Assembly (NCBI GenBank): GCA_035528275.1
Contig: DATKYV010000312.1
Span: 1-31,260 of the forward strand
DNA: 31,260 bases
Source of the DNA: DATKYV01 sp035528275
GTDB lineage: Bacteria; Acidobacteriota; Terriglobia; UBA7540
Direction: 5' to 3'
Position numbers and translations under genes: made by a program
Notes under the pieces: generated by a model
What the model saw: only the letters and a program-made list of their open reading frames with translations
What the model was told of the DNA's origin: nothing
Databases searched by the model: none
Shown: in pieces, positions 15,653 to 24,446 of the stretch
Layout of the letters: the number at the start of each line of letters is the position of its first letter
Numbering within the stretch: position 1 is the stretch's first letter

Positions 15653-16483
15653 ATGGGACAGGGCGGCCGGATTCATCCGAGTCATAACGAACAGCGTCAG
15701 GGAGCGGGCCCGGACCTTTGTGTTTCCCGGGTGGCTTTCCGCCACCCGCACTTCGAACTCTTTCCGGTGAGCTTGGAGGCGCAGGCAGGGCAACTGATCG
15801 CCATCATCGGCCCGAACGGCTCGGGGAAATCAACACTGTTGGAAATCGTGAGCGGGCACCTGAAGCCCCTCGGCGGGAGCGTTCGGCTCGACGGAGTGGA
15901 TTTGCACGGCCTTCCCCCCCACGAGCGGGCGAAGCGCGTTGGTCTGGCGCGCCAGGAGTCGATATTGCTTTTTTCGTTCGAGGTCCGCGAGTTTATCCGG
16001 CAGGGCAGACATCCTCACTTGGGGCGCAGTCTGTTCGAGTCCGGCGACGACGAGCGGTGGGTGGATTGGGCGATGCAGCAGACCAATCTCGCCGCCTTCG
16101 CCGGCCGTCGCATTCTGGAAATTAGCAGCGGAGAATTTCAGCGCGCCGTGCTGGCTCGAGCCCTGGTGCAGCGGCCTCGGCTGTTGCTGCTCGACGAGCC
16201 GACCGCAAACCTCGACATCGGGTACCAGATCGAAATGCTCCGCCTGATCCGGCGGCTTGCCGCGTCGGAAGACTTCATCGCGGTCGTGGTCACTCACGAG
16301 CTGAATCTGGCGGCGGAGATGGCGGATTTCATCCTTCTCCTTGAAGCCGGGCGCTGCCTTGGGCAGGGCAGTCCCGCGCAAGTGCTGGAGTCGGGCGTCC
16401 TGAGCCGGGTCTTCCGGACTCCCGTCGCCGTCGATCGCAATCCCTCCAGCGGCCGGCCTCGCGTGACCTGGATTGCGCCCTGA
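15653..16483 (+). CDS. btuD: B12 ABC transporter ATP-binding protein
   Basis: The 276-residue ATPase drives the BtuC channel. Walker A GPNGSGKST is at 53-61 and the Q-loop at about 101 (ARQESILLF). The signature is ISSGE at 157-161, a variant of LSGGQ. Walker B and D-loop are LLLLDEPTANLD at 177-188, and the switch His is in VVVTHE at 211-216. The start was chosen for AAGGA upstream; the open frame reaches back into btuC but without a sensible N-terminus. Last gene of the btu operon, 17 bases after btuC. Confidence 0.93.
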   Translation: MGQGGRIHPSHNEQRQGAGPDLCVSRVAFRHPHFELFPVSLEAQAGQLIAIIGPNGSGKSTLLEIVSGHLKPLGGSVRLDGVDLHGLPPHERAKRVGLARQESILLFSFEVREFIRQGRHPHLGRSLFESGDDERWVDWAMQQTNLAAFAGRRILEISSGEFQRAVLARALVQRPRLLLLDEPTANLDIGYQIEMLRLIRRLAASEDFIAVVVTHELNLAAEMADFILLLEAGRCLGQGSPAQVLESGVLSRVFRTPVAVDRNPSSGRPRVTWIAP

Positions 16484-16521
16484 AAAGCTCCTCGACGGCC
16501 CGCCAAATCTCAGAATTTCGG

Positions 16522-16527
16522 TATAAT
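16522..16527 (+). promoter_or_regulatory. -10 element upstream of gatB
   Basis: A perfect TATAAT 67 bases before the gatB start. No good -35 at 16-18 bases. It overlaps an in-frame ATG at 16526, which argues against that codon as the start. Confidence 0.45.
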
Positions 16528-16594
16528 GGCAGCCGACCCCTTGCAGTGCGGGTTTGGTGGAACTGCGCGACTCGCGGGTCAGGGGAACCGAGAG

Positions 16595-18058
16595 ATGAGT
16601 GTCGCTGAGGAGGTTCGAACTCGTTACGAGCCGGTGATCGGGCTGGAGGTTCACGTCCAGCTTCTGACGAAGTCGAAGATTTTCTGCTCGTGCTCGACGC
16701 GCTTCGGCGACCCGCCCAACACCAACACCTGCCCGGTTTGCCTCGGCCTGCCCGGCGCGCTTCCCGTCCTCAACCGTGAGTCGGTGACCATGGCCATGAA
16801 GGCCGCGCTGGCGCTGAATTGCGCCATCAATCCCCGCTCGCGGTTCGCGCGCAAGAACTATTTCTATCCCGACCTTCCCAAGGGCTACCAGATTTCGCAG
16901 TACGACGAGCCGCTCTCGCAGGACGGCTGGATCGAGATTGCGGTGGACGGAGTCAGAAAGCGCATCGGCATCACGCGCGTCCACCTGGAGGAGGACGCCG
17001 GAAAGTCGCTCCATGAGGGCTTTCCCGATTCCGATTCGAAATCCTACATCGACCTGAACCGCACCGGGGTGCCGCTGATCGAGATTGTCAGCGAGCCGGA
17101 CCTCCGTTCCCCCGACGAGGCCTACGACTATCTGACGCGGCTGAAGACGCTGATGCTTTATCTGGAGGTCTCCGACTGCAACATGGAGGAGGGAAGCCTT
17201 CGCTGCGACGCCAACGTCAGCGTGCGGCGGGCGGGCGCGAGCGAGTTGGGAACCAAGACGGAGGTGAAAAACCTCAATTCGTTCCGGTTCCTTCACAAGG
17301 CGCTGGCCTTCGAGATCGACCGGCAAATCAGCGTGCTGGAAAGCGGCGGGACCATCCATCAGGAGACACGCCTGTGGGACAGCCGCGAGCAACGCACGTA
17401 CGGCATGCGCTCGAAAGAGTTCGCCCACGACTACCGGTATTTCCCCGAGCCCGATTTGCTCCCCCTAGTCATTCCCGATGAATGGCGCGAGGAAGCCCGG
17501 CGCTCGCTCCCGGAACTTCCTGAGGCGAGGAAAGAGCGCTTCGTCAAGGAATACGCCCTTTCCGATCAGGACGCGGCGCAGTTGACCGCCTCCAAACCGC
17601 TGGCGGACTTCTTCGAGGAGACGGCGAAAGCGTGTGGCGAATCGAAGCTGGCAGCGAATTGGACCTTGAGCGAATTGCTCCATCTGCTGAAGGAGGCCGG
17701 CAAGGAGATTACCGAATCTCCGGTCAGCCCTGCCCGCCTCTCCGAACTTGTCGGCCTGATCCATCAGGGGACCATCTCAGGAAAGATGGGGAAAGACATC
17801 CTCGCTGAAATGTTCCAGTCCGGGAAGCGCGCGGCGGAAGTCATGGCCACGCAGGGGCTGGAGCAAATCAACAACCCGGAAAAGATTCGGGCAGTCGTCG
17901 GCGAGATCATGGCTGGAAATCCCAAGCAGGTGGAACAATACCGCAAGGGCAAAACAGCGACGCTCGGTTGGTTCGTCGGACAAGTGATGAAGGCCACGCG
18001 CGGCCAGGCGAACCCGCAATTGGTCCAGGAGATTCTCAAGAAAGAGCTGACGGGTTGA
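16595..18058 (+). CDS. gatB: Aspartyl/glutamyl-tRNA amidotransferase subunit B
   Basis: Converts Asp-tRNA(Asn) and/or Glu-tRNA(Gln) to the amide form, working with GatA and GatC, which are not in this window. The 487-residue product has the family start YEPVIGLEVHVQLLTKSKIFCSCS, the zinc-type Cys set CSC...CPVC, the LPKGYQISQYDEPL and IGITRVHLEEDAGKS segments, and a C-terminal YqeY-like helical domain ending TRGQANPQLVQEILKKEL. Full length for the family. The ATG used has AGGGG upstream. The peroxiredoxin gene follows 58 bases later and may share its transcript. Confidence 0.96.
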   Translation: MSVAEEVRTRYEPVIGLEVHVQLLTKSKIFCSCSTRFGDPPNTNTCPVCLGLPGALPVLNRESVTMAMKAALALNCAINPRSRFARKNYFYPDLPKGYQISQYDEPLSQDGWIEIAVDGVRKRIGITRVHLEEDAGKSLHEGFPDSDSKSYIDLNRTGVPLIEIVSEPDLRSPDEAYDYLTRLKTLMLYLEVSDCNMEEGSLRCDANVSVRRAGASELGTKTEVKNLNSFRFLHKALAFEIDRQISVLESGGTIHQETRLWDSREQRTYGMRSKEFAHDYRYFPEPDLLPLVIPDEWREEARRSLPELPEARKERFVKEYALSDQDAAQLTASKPLADFFEETAKACGESKLAANWTLSELLHLLKEAGKEITESPVSPARLSELVGLIHQGTISGKMGKDILAEMFQSGKRAAEVMATQGLEQINNPEKIRAVVGEIMAGNPKQVEQYRKGKTATLGWFVGQVMKATRGQANPQLVQEILKKELTG

Positions 18059-18116
18059 GGCGATCTTTTTTGGGCGGGCGCGTTCCCACGCAGGGAATCC
18101 CGCGGAAAGGCGGACC

Positions 18117-18575
18117 ATGCTGGAAGTCGGTGACAAAGCTCCGGATTTCTCCTTGCCTTCTTATGCCGGATCACCCGTAAGTTTGAAGGAGTTCGAGGGC
18201 AAGACGCTCGTTCTCTATTTCTTCCCCAAAGCTGACACGCCGGGTTGAACCAGCGAGGCGAACCAGTTCCGTGACGCCCAAAAAGAACTGGACAAACGCA
18301 AGGCGAGGGTTCTGGGAGTTAGCGGCGATACTGTCGATGAGCTGAAGCGGTTTCACGACAAATACAAGCTCAACTTCCCGCTGGCTGGAGATACTTCCCA
18401 CAAGATGCTCGAGGCTTACGGCGTCTGGCAGGAAAAGCTGATGTACGGCCTGAAGAAGATGGGAATCGTCCGCACCACTTACATCATCGATCCCAAGGGC
18501 AGGATCAAGCGCGTTTTTCCGAAGGTCCGAGTGGAGGGTCACGCCGAGGAAGTTTTGAAGGCTCTGAAAGCTTGA
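18117..18575 (+). CDS. Selenocysteine peroxiredoxin, BCP/PrxQ type
   Basis: Reads as one 152-residue protein if UGA at 18246-18248 is selenocysteine 44. The upstream part is MLEVGDKAPDFSLPSYAG...LVLYFFPKADTPG and the downstream part TSEANQFRDAQKELDKR...VLGVSGDTVDELKRFHDKY, matching BCP with TPGCT changed to TPG-U-T, so Sec takes the peroxidatic position. It reduces hydrogen peroxide and organic peroxides with a thiol donor. The second Cys five residues on, found in many PrxQ proteins, is Asn here, so resolution must use another thiol. A candidate SECIS hairpin follows the UGA and selC is in the window. Standard gene finders would split or miss this gene. It follows gatB. Confidence 0.93.
18263..18291 (+). 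promoter_or_regulatory. Candidate SECIS hairpin in the peroxiredoxin mRNA
   Basis: CCAGTTC (18263-18269) pairs with GAACTGG (18285-18291), a perfect 7-bp stem. The 15-base loop begins CG, so a G is at its second position. The loop starts 22 bases after the UGA, within the usual range for SelB recognition. Confidence 0.6.
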
Positions 18576-18622
18576 ATCGGGAAGGACCCTGACCGCCTCG
18601 AAAAGCCCCGCCGCGAAGGCCG

Positions 18623-20161
18623 TCAGTCAAGCATGGCGCCGATGCACGGGCTTCGCATGTAATCCATGGTGGGGTGATAGCAGTAGAAGACCCTCATCAT
18701 GCGGTCTCCCAGGCGAGGCACGCGGACGTCTTCCCGCGCCCATCCTTGTTCCCTTAGCAGTTCGAGAAGCGGCTTGAATTTTCCCGGGCTGCGTCCCAGC
18801 AGTAGGGTTTGACACTGCACGTAGGCGTCGTCGCCCAGAATGACCAGCGTCCCGATGTTGGGGAAGAGTTTTAGCTCCGCACACAGATGCTGCGCGCAAT
18901 ACGCCAACGCTTTCTCCGGGACATGCGTTTCGGTAGCGTGGCAGCGGATGGCGTGCGTCATCACGAAGCGGCGCTTGAATTCCTCCAAGTCCTGCACTCC
19001 CACCAGGTCATAAACAAGGGCTGCGAAGCGGTTGGATCTTCCCGGATCTCTGTAAAGAAAGTTGTCCAGGCTCGGAGGGGCGTCGCGCCCGATCACCACC
19101 ACGCGCACAACGTTGAGGTCGGGGTAGTCGCGCTTGACGTACTGGGTCAGGAACTCCCGAGGGGGAAGGCGGATGGAAGCGATCGCCGCGCAATCCCGGC
19201 AGTTCTCGATCTTCAGGCGTAAGGTCTCCGTTTCGAGGCCGGGAATTCGGGCGCCAGCGTCGGCGATGGGACCCGCGGTCAGCGCCATCTGCAGGAGCAT
19301 TTCCGGGCTGGTCCCCGGAGGCCCGAAGATCAGATTGTCAATCAGCCGCGCGCTCCCGACACGCGCCGCGACGAGCGCAACACAGCCCGATGTCACCCGG
19401 TCGACGGGCTCCAGCCGGATGGGGTGCACAATCGCCAGGTAGTCGACGCGGGCGCGCGGCTCCGATTCCAGGACCTTCCTTATTTCCTCGAGGAGCTCCG
19501 ATGCTCGGCTTTCACCTTTGAAGGCGAGCTCCTCGGCGCGGCGAAGAGAGCGCGAGAGCACCAACGCCGCGCGACGGTCCTCTTCACTCATGTACGCATG
19601 GCGGGAACTTTTCGCCAGGCCATCGGCATCGCGAACCGTGGGACAAATGACGATTCGAACGCCCAGATTCAAATCCAGAACCAGCCGGCGAACCACCAAG
19701 GCCTGCTGAAAATCTTTCTGCCCGAAATAGACGACGTCGGGCCTGACGACATTGAAGAGCTTGGTGACCACCGTGGCGACGCCGCGGAAATGGCCGGGAC
19801 GGCACGCGCCCTCGAGCGATGCGGCCTGCGGGCCCGGTTCCACAAATGTCTGGAAGGATTCCGGATACATCTCGGAGGCCGAAGGAGCGAATGCGGCGTC
19901 GATCTTGTAAGCTCGGAGAGCTTCCAAATCCTTCTCCAGATGGCGCGGGTATCGGTCGAAATCTTCGCCGGGGCCGAACTGGGTGGGGTTCACGAAAATC
20001 GAGACGACAACCGTGTCACACTGGCCTTTGGCCTGCCGAATCAGACTGAAGTGCCCGTCGTGCAGCGCGCCCATGGTGGGGACAAGACCCAACGACTTGC
20101 CGGTGGCGCGAATCTGCCGGGCCAAAGTCTGCATTTCCACAATGTTGGAAACCAATCGCAT
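18623..20161 (-). CDS. panC: Pantothenate synthetase fused to a UDG-like Fe-S domain
   Basis: Residues 1-280 are PanC, which joins pantoate and beta-alanine using ATP: LVPTMGALHDGHFSLIRQA (HxGH-type motif), SIFVNPTQFGPGEDFDRYPR, PGHFRGVATVVTKLFNVV and FGQKDFQQ. The usual family ends at about 280-290; here about 230 more residues follow. That region has the layout of family-4/5 uracil-DNA glycosylases: C321-x2-C324, VVVIGRDAPPSLDNFLY, HAIRC407, AYC422AQHLC427AEL, TLVILGDDAYVQC and YCYHPTMDY. The four Cys match the [4Fe-4S] ligands of that group, but the catalytic GEAPG-type motif is altered. An upstream GTG at 20167 is an alternative start. It lies 108 bases after panB. Confidence 0.9.
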   Translation of the reverse strand: MRLVSNIVEMQTLARQIRATGKSLGLVPTMGALHDGHFSLIRQAKGQCDTVVVSIFVNPTQFGPGEDFDRYPRHLEKDLEALRAYKIDAAFAPSASEMYPESFQTFVEPGPQAASLEGACRPGHFRGVATVVTKLFNVVRPDVVYFGQKDFQQALVVRRLVLDLNLGVRIVICPTVRDADGLAKSSRHAYMSEEDRRAALVLSRSLRRAEELAFKGESRASELLEEIRKVLESEPRARVDYLAIVHPIRLEPVDRVTSGCVALVAARVGSARLIDNLIFGPPGTSPEMLLQMALTAGPIADAGARIPGLETETLRLKIENCRDCAAIASIRLPPREFLTQYVKRDYPDLNVVRVVVIGRDAPPSLDNFLYRDPGRSNRFAALVYDLVGVQDLEEFKRRFVMTHAIRCHATETHVPEKALAYCAQHLCAELKLFPNIGTLVILGDDAYVQCQTLLLGRSPGKFKPLLELLREQGWAREDVRVPRLGDRMMRVFYCYHPTMDYMRSPCIGAMLD

Positions 20162-20269
20162 GGACACTTGTCGAGCGCCATTGTGCGACGCTTGGCCGCA
20201 ACTGGCAACCCCGTAACTACGGCGCTACCGTTGACGTGGCAGGAAGGGGGGGTGCGTGCGGAGCCGAAA

Positions 20270-21142
20270 CTACGAGAACCGCGCCGTCTCTTTCTCAAAC
20301 TGCTCGCGCAAATCAGCCGACCAGTGGTAGGACTCCTGGTCATTCGGATAGCGCCCGGCCAGCACGTCTTCGCGGTAGCGCGCCAGGGCGTCGCGAAGAG
20401 TCGCCGCCAGGTCGGCGTATTGACGCACAAACTTCGCCGGGGATTGAAAACTCAATCCCAGGAGATCGTGGACCACCAGCACCTGGCCGTCGCAGTCCGG
20501 ACCGGCCCCGATGCCCACGGTGGGGATTCGCAGCCGCCGCGTGGTGAGGGCCGCGAGTTCCCGCGGGATTCCTTCCAGGACAATGGCGAAGGCTCCGGCA
20601 TCTTCAACGGCCTGGGCGTCGGCGAGCAAATCGTTGACGGACTCCAGCGTCTGACCCTGGACGCGATAGCCGCCCATGGCGTGGATGGATTGAGGCGTTA
20701 GGCCGATGTGGCCCATCACCGGAATCTCCGCCTCGACCATGCGCCGGATGAGGGCGAAGCGTTTGCGGCCGCCTTCAATCTTCACAGCCTCGGCGCCACC
20801 CTCTTTGAGGAAGCGGACTGCCGCCCGCAAGCCTTCCTCGTCGCTCACATGGTAGGCTCCGTAGGGAAGGTCGGCGATGAGCAGGGCGCGACGCGTGGCT
20901 CGGCGCACGGCTCGGACGTGGTGGAGCATCTCCTCGACGGTTACGGGTATCGTCGAATCGTAACCCAGCACCACCTGGGCCAGGGAATCGCCAACAAGAA
21001 TCATGTCGATTCCAGCGGCGTCCACCAGCCGGGCGGTGGGGTAGTCATAAGCTGTCAGACAGGTAATCTTCTCACCCTGGAGTTTTCGGTCGAGAATCAG
21101 CGGGACGGTAATCTTGCTCACGGCCTCGGGTTTCGGGTCCAT
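20270..21142 (-). CDS. panB: 3-methyl-2-oxobutanoate hydroxymethyltransferase
   Basis: First committed step of pantothenate synthesis: transfers a hydroxymethyl group from 5,10-methylene-THF to ketoisovalerate. The 290-residue TIM barrel has all the family blocks: KITCLTAYDYPTARLVDAAGID, VGDSLAQVVLGYDSTIPVT (metal-binding Asp), VRFLKEGGAEAVKIEGG, MGHIGLTPQSIH and VGIGAGPDCDGQVLVVHDLLGL. GAGGTT precedes the ATG. Directly upstream of panC and probably in one transcript. The 234-base gap before it (21143-21376) may hold its own promoter; I see no clear one. Confidence 0.96.
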   Translation of the reverse strand: MDPKPEAVSKITVPLILDRKLQGEKITCLTAYDYPTARLVDAAGIDMILVGDSLAQVVLGYDSTIPVTVEEMLHHVRAVRRATRRALLIADLPYGAYHVSDEEGLRAAVRFLKEGGAEAVKIEGGRKRFALIRRMVEAEIPVMGHIGLTPQSIHAMGGYRVQGQTLESVNDLLADAQAVEDAGAFAIVLEGIPRELAALTTRRLRIPTVGIGAGPDCDGQVLVVHDLLGLSFQSPAKFVRQYADLAATLRDALARYREDVLAGRYPNDQESYHWSADLREQFEKETARFS

Positions 21143-21376
21143 GGCATAACCTCACAAAGAACGGATTTGAATTAGCCTCTCAAAACAAGAATCCTCTCCG
21201 CCACAGGTTGGTCTCCTCGATGCGGTCCGACTTCGTGTCGAACGGCCGGATACTTTCCATTCGCCTGGACAGAGAGGGTCTTGGTCTTGCTTGCCCTGAT
21301 TCAGTACCGCCGCGCGCCGGGCCTGCGAATTCGATCGCTGCCCGGCGGTGGCACTGCTTTTGACCGTCTCAGCCCG

Positions 21377-22048
21377 TCATCTGACGGGTCCAAGCGGCAG
21401 GAAATATTGCGTTCCCTTGACCGGCTGGCTGAGCCGACGGAGCAGCTCTCTCAAGTCTTCGTTCCGGTCGACGAAATCGATCTCGGACGTTTCCACAACC
21501 AGCAGATCGCTGGACTTATAATGAAAGAAAAAATGTTCGTAAGCCTTGACCACTTCCTCGAGGTATTCCTCGGAGATGTGGTGCTCAATCGGCACGTTTT
21601 TCTTGGCGATCCGCCGCTTGAGCGCTTCTGGCTTCGCCTGTAAGTATATCACCAAATCCGGAATGGGAAGCTGTTCCGCAAAGAGCTCGTAATATCGGTT
21701 GTAGAGCTGCAACTCCGCATCACCCAGATTCATATAGGCGAAAATCTTGTCCTTCTCAAACAGGTAATCGCTGATCACGGTGCGATTCGCCGAAGCCGTC
21801 AGGTCCAGGGCGCGCAACTGCTGGTACCGTTGGAAGAGGAAGTAGAATTGCGCCTGGAAGGCGGCGCCCGGTTTATCCCTGTAGAAGCTCTCCAGGAAGG
21901 GATTGTCTTCGACGTCTCGCAGGCGAATCCCGTTGAGGCGCTCGGCGAGGATGTCGGCGAGGCTGGTCTTCCCCACGCGGATAGGGCCTTCAATGGCGAT
22001 GAACCGCGGCGGATCGAATTTCGGATCGCTGGGCACGTCAGGCCTCAC
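21377..22048 (-). CDS. Deoxynucleoside kinase (deoxyadenosine/deoxyguanosine kinase type)
   Basis: Salvage kinase that phosphorylates deoxynucleosides. The P-loop is IEGPIRVGKTSLADIL, followed by the LID-bearing VIYLQAKPEALKRRIAKKN and the YLEEVVKAYEHFFFHY segment. VISDYLFEKDKIFAYMNL holds the base-recognition block. The frame is open into folK; the start is uncertain and GTG at 22048 is chosen as the first start after the folK stop, giving 223 residues, normal for the family. No strong ribosome-binding site. It lies between folK and panB. Confidence 0.88.
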   Translation of the reverse strand: MRPDVPSDPKFDPPRFIAIEGPIRVGKTSLADILAERLNGIRLRDVEDNPFLESFYRDKPGAAFQAQFYFLFQRYQQLRALDLTASANRTVISDYLFEKDKIFAYMNLGDAELQLYNRYYELFAEQLPIPDLVIYLQAKPEALKRRIAKKNVPIEHHISEEYLEEVVKAYEHFFFHYKSSDLLVVETSEIDFVDRNEDLRELLRRLSQPVKGTQYFLPLGPVR

Positions 22049-22070
22049 ACGAAGCAGAATAGTCCGCCCA

Positions 22071-22613
22071 TCAGGATTCCGTTCGAAGTCGCACAACCCG
22101 GCTCGAGTCCGCCGTGTCCTGAAGCATCTCAAGCACCGTCCGCTTGTTGACCGGATGGCGGAGCTGCGCAGAAAGTTCACGCAGCGGAATCAGCACAAAC
22201 CGTCGTTCACTCAGGCGCTCGTGAGGAATCGTCAGGACCGAAGAGTGGACGAGGACATTTTCGTAGAGCAGGATATCGATGTCAATCGGCCGCGGGCCCT
22301 TGGCGATCCCCGGATGCCGGCCCAGGGACCTTTCCACCGTCTGCAACGCTTTAAGGAGTTGCAGGGGCATGAGATCCGTGGCCACTTCGGCGACGCAGTT
22401 CACAAACCAGCGCTGGGGACGGAAATCCACGGGCTCGGTCTTGTAGTAGGAGGAGAGGCGGCAAACCTCAACCCGCGCTTCGCGAAGCAGGTCCAGCGCC
22501 CGGCGGATGTTGCCGACGCGGTCTCCCATATTCGAACCCAAGGAAAGATACACGCGCTTCGAACTGCCGGCTGCCGAGTGAGGAAGAGTTGGAGTTCGTT
22601 GTGCAGCATCCAT
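22071..22613 (-). CDS. folK: 2-amino-4-hydroxy-6-hydroxymethyldihydropteridine pyrophosphokinase
   Basis: Transfers pyrophosphate from ATP to the pterin in folate synthesis. The 180-residue product has VYLSLGSNMGDRVGNIRRAL at the start (after an N-terminal extension of about 19 residues), SSYYKTEPVDFRPQRWFVNCVAEV, and the signature GPRPIDIDILLYEN holding the metal-binding Asp pair, then IPHERLSERRFVLIPL. It lies 48 bases after ruvB and just before the kinase gene, so all may be co-transcribed. Confidence 0.95.
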   Translation of the reverse strand: MDAAQRTPTLPHSAAGSSKRVYLSLGSNMGDRVGNIRRALDLLREARVEVCRLSSYYKTEPVDFRPQRWFVNCVAEVATDLMPLQLLKALQTVERSLGRHPGIAKGPRPIDIDILLYENVLVHSSVLTIPHERLSERRFVLIPLRELSAQLRHPVNKRTVLEMLQDTADSSRVVRLRTES

Positions 22614-22661
22614 GGCCAGATGTTGAATCAGAATCCTCCAGCGCGATCAGTCGGCGGCTTC

Positions 22662-23690
22662 TTAGTCAAACAAGTTCGGGGGGGTACCGCCCGGCACAGG
22701 CACTTTGAGGTGCTTATACGCCGGCTCGTTCGCCTTGCGGCCGCTCTTGGTGCGGCTGATGAATCCCTGCTGCAACAGGTACGGCTCGACCATATCCACC
22801 AGCGTATCGACTTCTTCATTGAGCGTGGCGGACAAGGCTTCGACACCGACCGGCCCGCCCTTATAAAGCCTGATGATCGTGGTGAGAAAGCTCCGGTCGA
22901 GGTCGTCGAGCCCCAGTTCGTCCACGCCCTCGAGCTTCAAGGCGTCGCGCGCAATATTGGTAGTGATCCGTCCGCTGGCTTTAACCTCGGCAAAATCGCG
23001 AACGCGGCGAAGCAGCCGGTTGGCGATGCGGGGCGTGCCCCGCGCCCGTTGGGCGATCTCGGCGGCGCCCGCGTCGTCAATCTCGATGCCAAGTATTCGC
23101 GCCGACCGCAGCACAATCCGCCGCAGCTCTTCGACGTTGTAGAACTCCAGATGGAAGAAGAGTCCGAAGCGGTTGCGCAGGGGTGCGGAGAGACTCCCGG
23201 CGCGCGTCGTCGCTCCCAGGAGCGTGAATCTTTTCAGGGGAACGTTGATGGTCTTGGCGAACATTCCTTTGTCCACCACGAAATCCACCTTGAAGTCTTC
23301 CATGGCGGGATAGAGAAACTCTTCGATGTTGATCGGCAAGCGATGGATCTCGTCGATGAAGAGGATGTCCGTTTCTCCGAGGTTGGTGAGGATGCCCATC
23401 AGGTCGCCGGTGCGTTCGAGTGCCGGGCCGGAGGTCGTGGTGATCTTCGATCCCATGGCATTGGCGATGATGTAAGCGAGCGTTGTCTTGCCCAGACCGG
23501 GTGGCCCGTAAAAAAGCGCGTGCTCCAGCGGATCCCCGCGCTGCCGAGCGGCCTTCAGGGCGATCTCGAGCTTCTCCACAGCCTTCTTCTGCCCCACATA
23601 CTCTTCGAGCGTAGGGGGGCGGAGAGTCCGATTGAAACCCTCTTCTTCCTTTGAAATAAGGTCTGGTGAGACCAGCCGCACTCTCGGCAT
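22662..23690 (-). CDS. ruvB: Holliday junction branch-migration helicase RuvB
   Basis: The 342-residue AAA+ motor works with RuvA on Holliday junctions. It has LRPPTLEEYVGQKKAVEKLEIAL, Walker A GPPGLGKTT, Walker B LFIDEIHRL, sensor GATTRAGSLSAPLRNRFG with its Arg finger, and a winged-helix C-terminal part ending YKHLKV. Full length for the family. It follows ruvA after a 102-base spacer that contains a CCTGNNN repeat. Confidence 0.97.
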   Translation of the reverse strand: MPRVRLVSPDLISKEEEGFNRTLRPPTLEEYVGQKKAVEKLEIALKAARQRGDPLEHALFYGPPGLGKTTLAYIIANAMGSKITTTSGPALERTGDLMGILTNLGETDILFIDEIHRLPINIEEFLYPAMEDFKVDFVVDKGMFAKTINVPLKRFTLLGATTRAGSLSAPLRNRFGLFFHLEFYNVEELRRIVLRSARILGIEIDDAGAAEIAQRARGTPRIANRLLRRVRDFAEVKASGRITTNIARDALKLEGVDELGLDDLDRSFLTTIIRLYKGGPVGVEALSATLNEEVDTLVDMVEPYLLQQGFISRTKSGRKANEPAYKHLKVPVPGGTPPNLFD

Positions 23691-23693
23691 ATA

Positions 23694-23720
23694 GGTCCAG
23701 GTAACGGGTTTCAGGGTTCA
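23694..23720. repeat. CCTGNNN heptamer array, degenerate
   Basis: On the minus strand CCTGAAA, CCCGTTA, CCTGGAC: the same 7-base period with one changed base. It sits between ruvA and ruvB. Confidence 0.4.
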
Positions 23721-23792
23721 GATTTTAGTTCGATTTTCAGGAGTCTTTCCCCGATGTCGAATCTCGATCGTGATCTTGCGAATCCCAGCCTC

Positions 23793-24446
23793 TCATTCCG
23801 GCTTGGGGTGCAACTGCTCGAACACCTTGCGCAGGAATTCCTCCGTAGTCTTCAGGTCCTTGTGCCGGGAAAAGATCTGGTCAGCAATCCGTTGCGCCTC
23901 GCTGCGCGCGTACTCGAGCTGAACGAGGATTTGCACCGCCTCAACTTTCAGTTCGGCGGAAGACTCCTGCTCGACGGAGAGCGGTTCCTCGGTGTGCGCC
24001 AACGCGAACTTGGTCATTTTCCCGCGCAGCTCGGTGATGATGCGTTCGGCGGTTTTCTTCCCCACATGAGGCAGTTCCTCCAGAAACGCCGTGTCGCCGC
24101 GCTCGATGGCCAACGCAATCTCGTTGAGGGGCCGGACCAGGCATTTGAGCGCCTTCATGAATCCCACGCCCGGCACCGTGGTGAAGGCCTCGAAGAACTC
24201 CCGGTCGAGAGGATCGAGGAAGCCTACGAGTTTCGGCGTCAGGTGGCCGCCGCCCAGCCCACCGTCGATGTAGTAGATCGTGTAGAGCGTCACGGGATTA
24301 GGCTGCTCGCCCTCGGGCGCCTGGCGGAGCCGCGCGGCAATTCCCGAGGGCACGAAGACCTCATAGCAGAGGGAATCCACTCGCACCAGCAGTGAATGCC
24401 GGCGGATACGGTCGTAGAGCACTTCGCCGCGGATTTCGGAGATCAG
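23793..24446 (-). CDS. ruvA: Holliday junction DNA helicase subunit RuvA, CTG start
   Basis: The 217-residue junction-binding partner of RuvB starts LISEIRGEVLYDRIRR, which matches the family's M-I-S-x-I-x-G start. Middle helix-hairpin-helix regions (TTVPGVGFMKALKCL, LPHVGKKTAERIITELRGK) bind DNA, and the C-terminal domain III (EAVQILVQLEYARSEAQRIADQI) contacts RuvB. No ATG, GTG or TTG fits. CTG at 24444-24446 has GGAGG six bases upstream and overlaps the ruvC stop as CTGA, the analogue of an ATGA coupling. Full length from this start. Confidence 0.92.
   Translation of the reverse strand: MISEIRGEVLYDRIRRHSLLVRVDSLCYEVFVPSGIAARLRQAPEGEQPNPVTLYTIYYIDGGLGGGHLTPKLVGFLDPLDREFFEAFTTVPGVGFMKALKCLVRPLNEIALAIERGDTAFLEELPHVGKKTAERIITELRGKMTKFALAHTEEPLSVEQESSAELKVEAVQILVQLEYARSEAQRIADQIFSRHKDLKTTEEFLRKVFEQLHPKPE

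Noticed and set aside
15830..17428. 532-residue minus-strand open frame
   Set aside because: Antisense to btuD and gatB; composition is that of a shadow frame.
21903..23654. 583-residue plus-strand open frame
   Set aside because: Antisense to folK and ruvB, both strongly supported.
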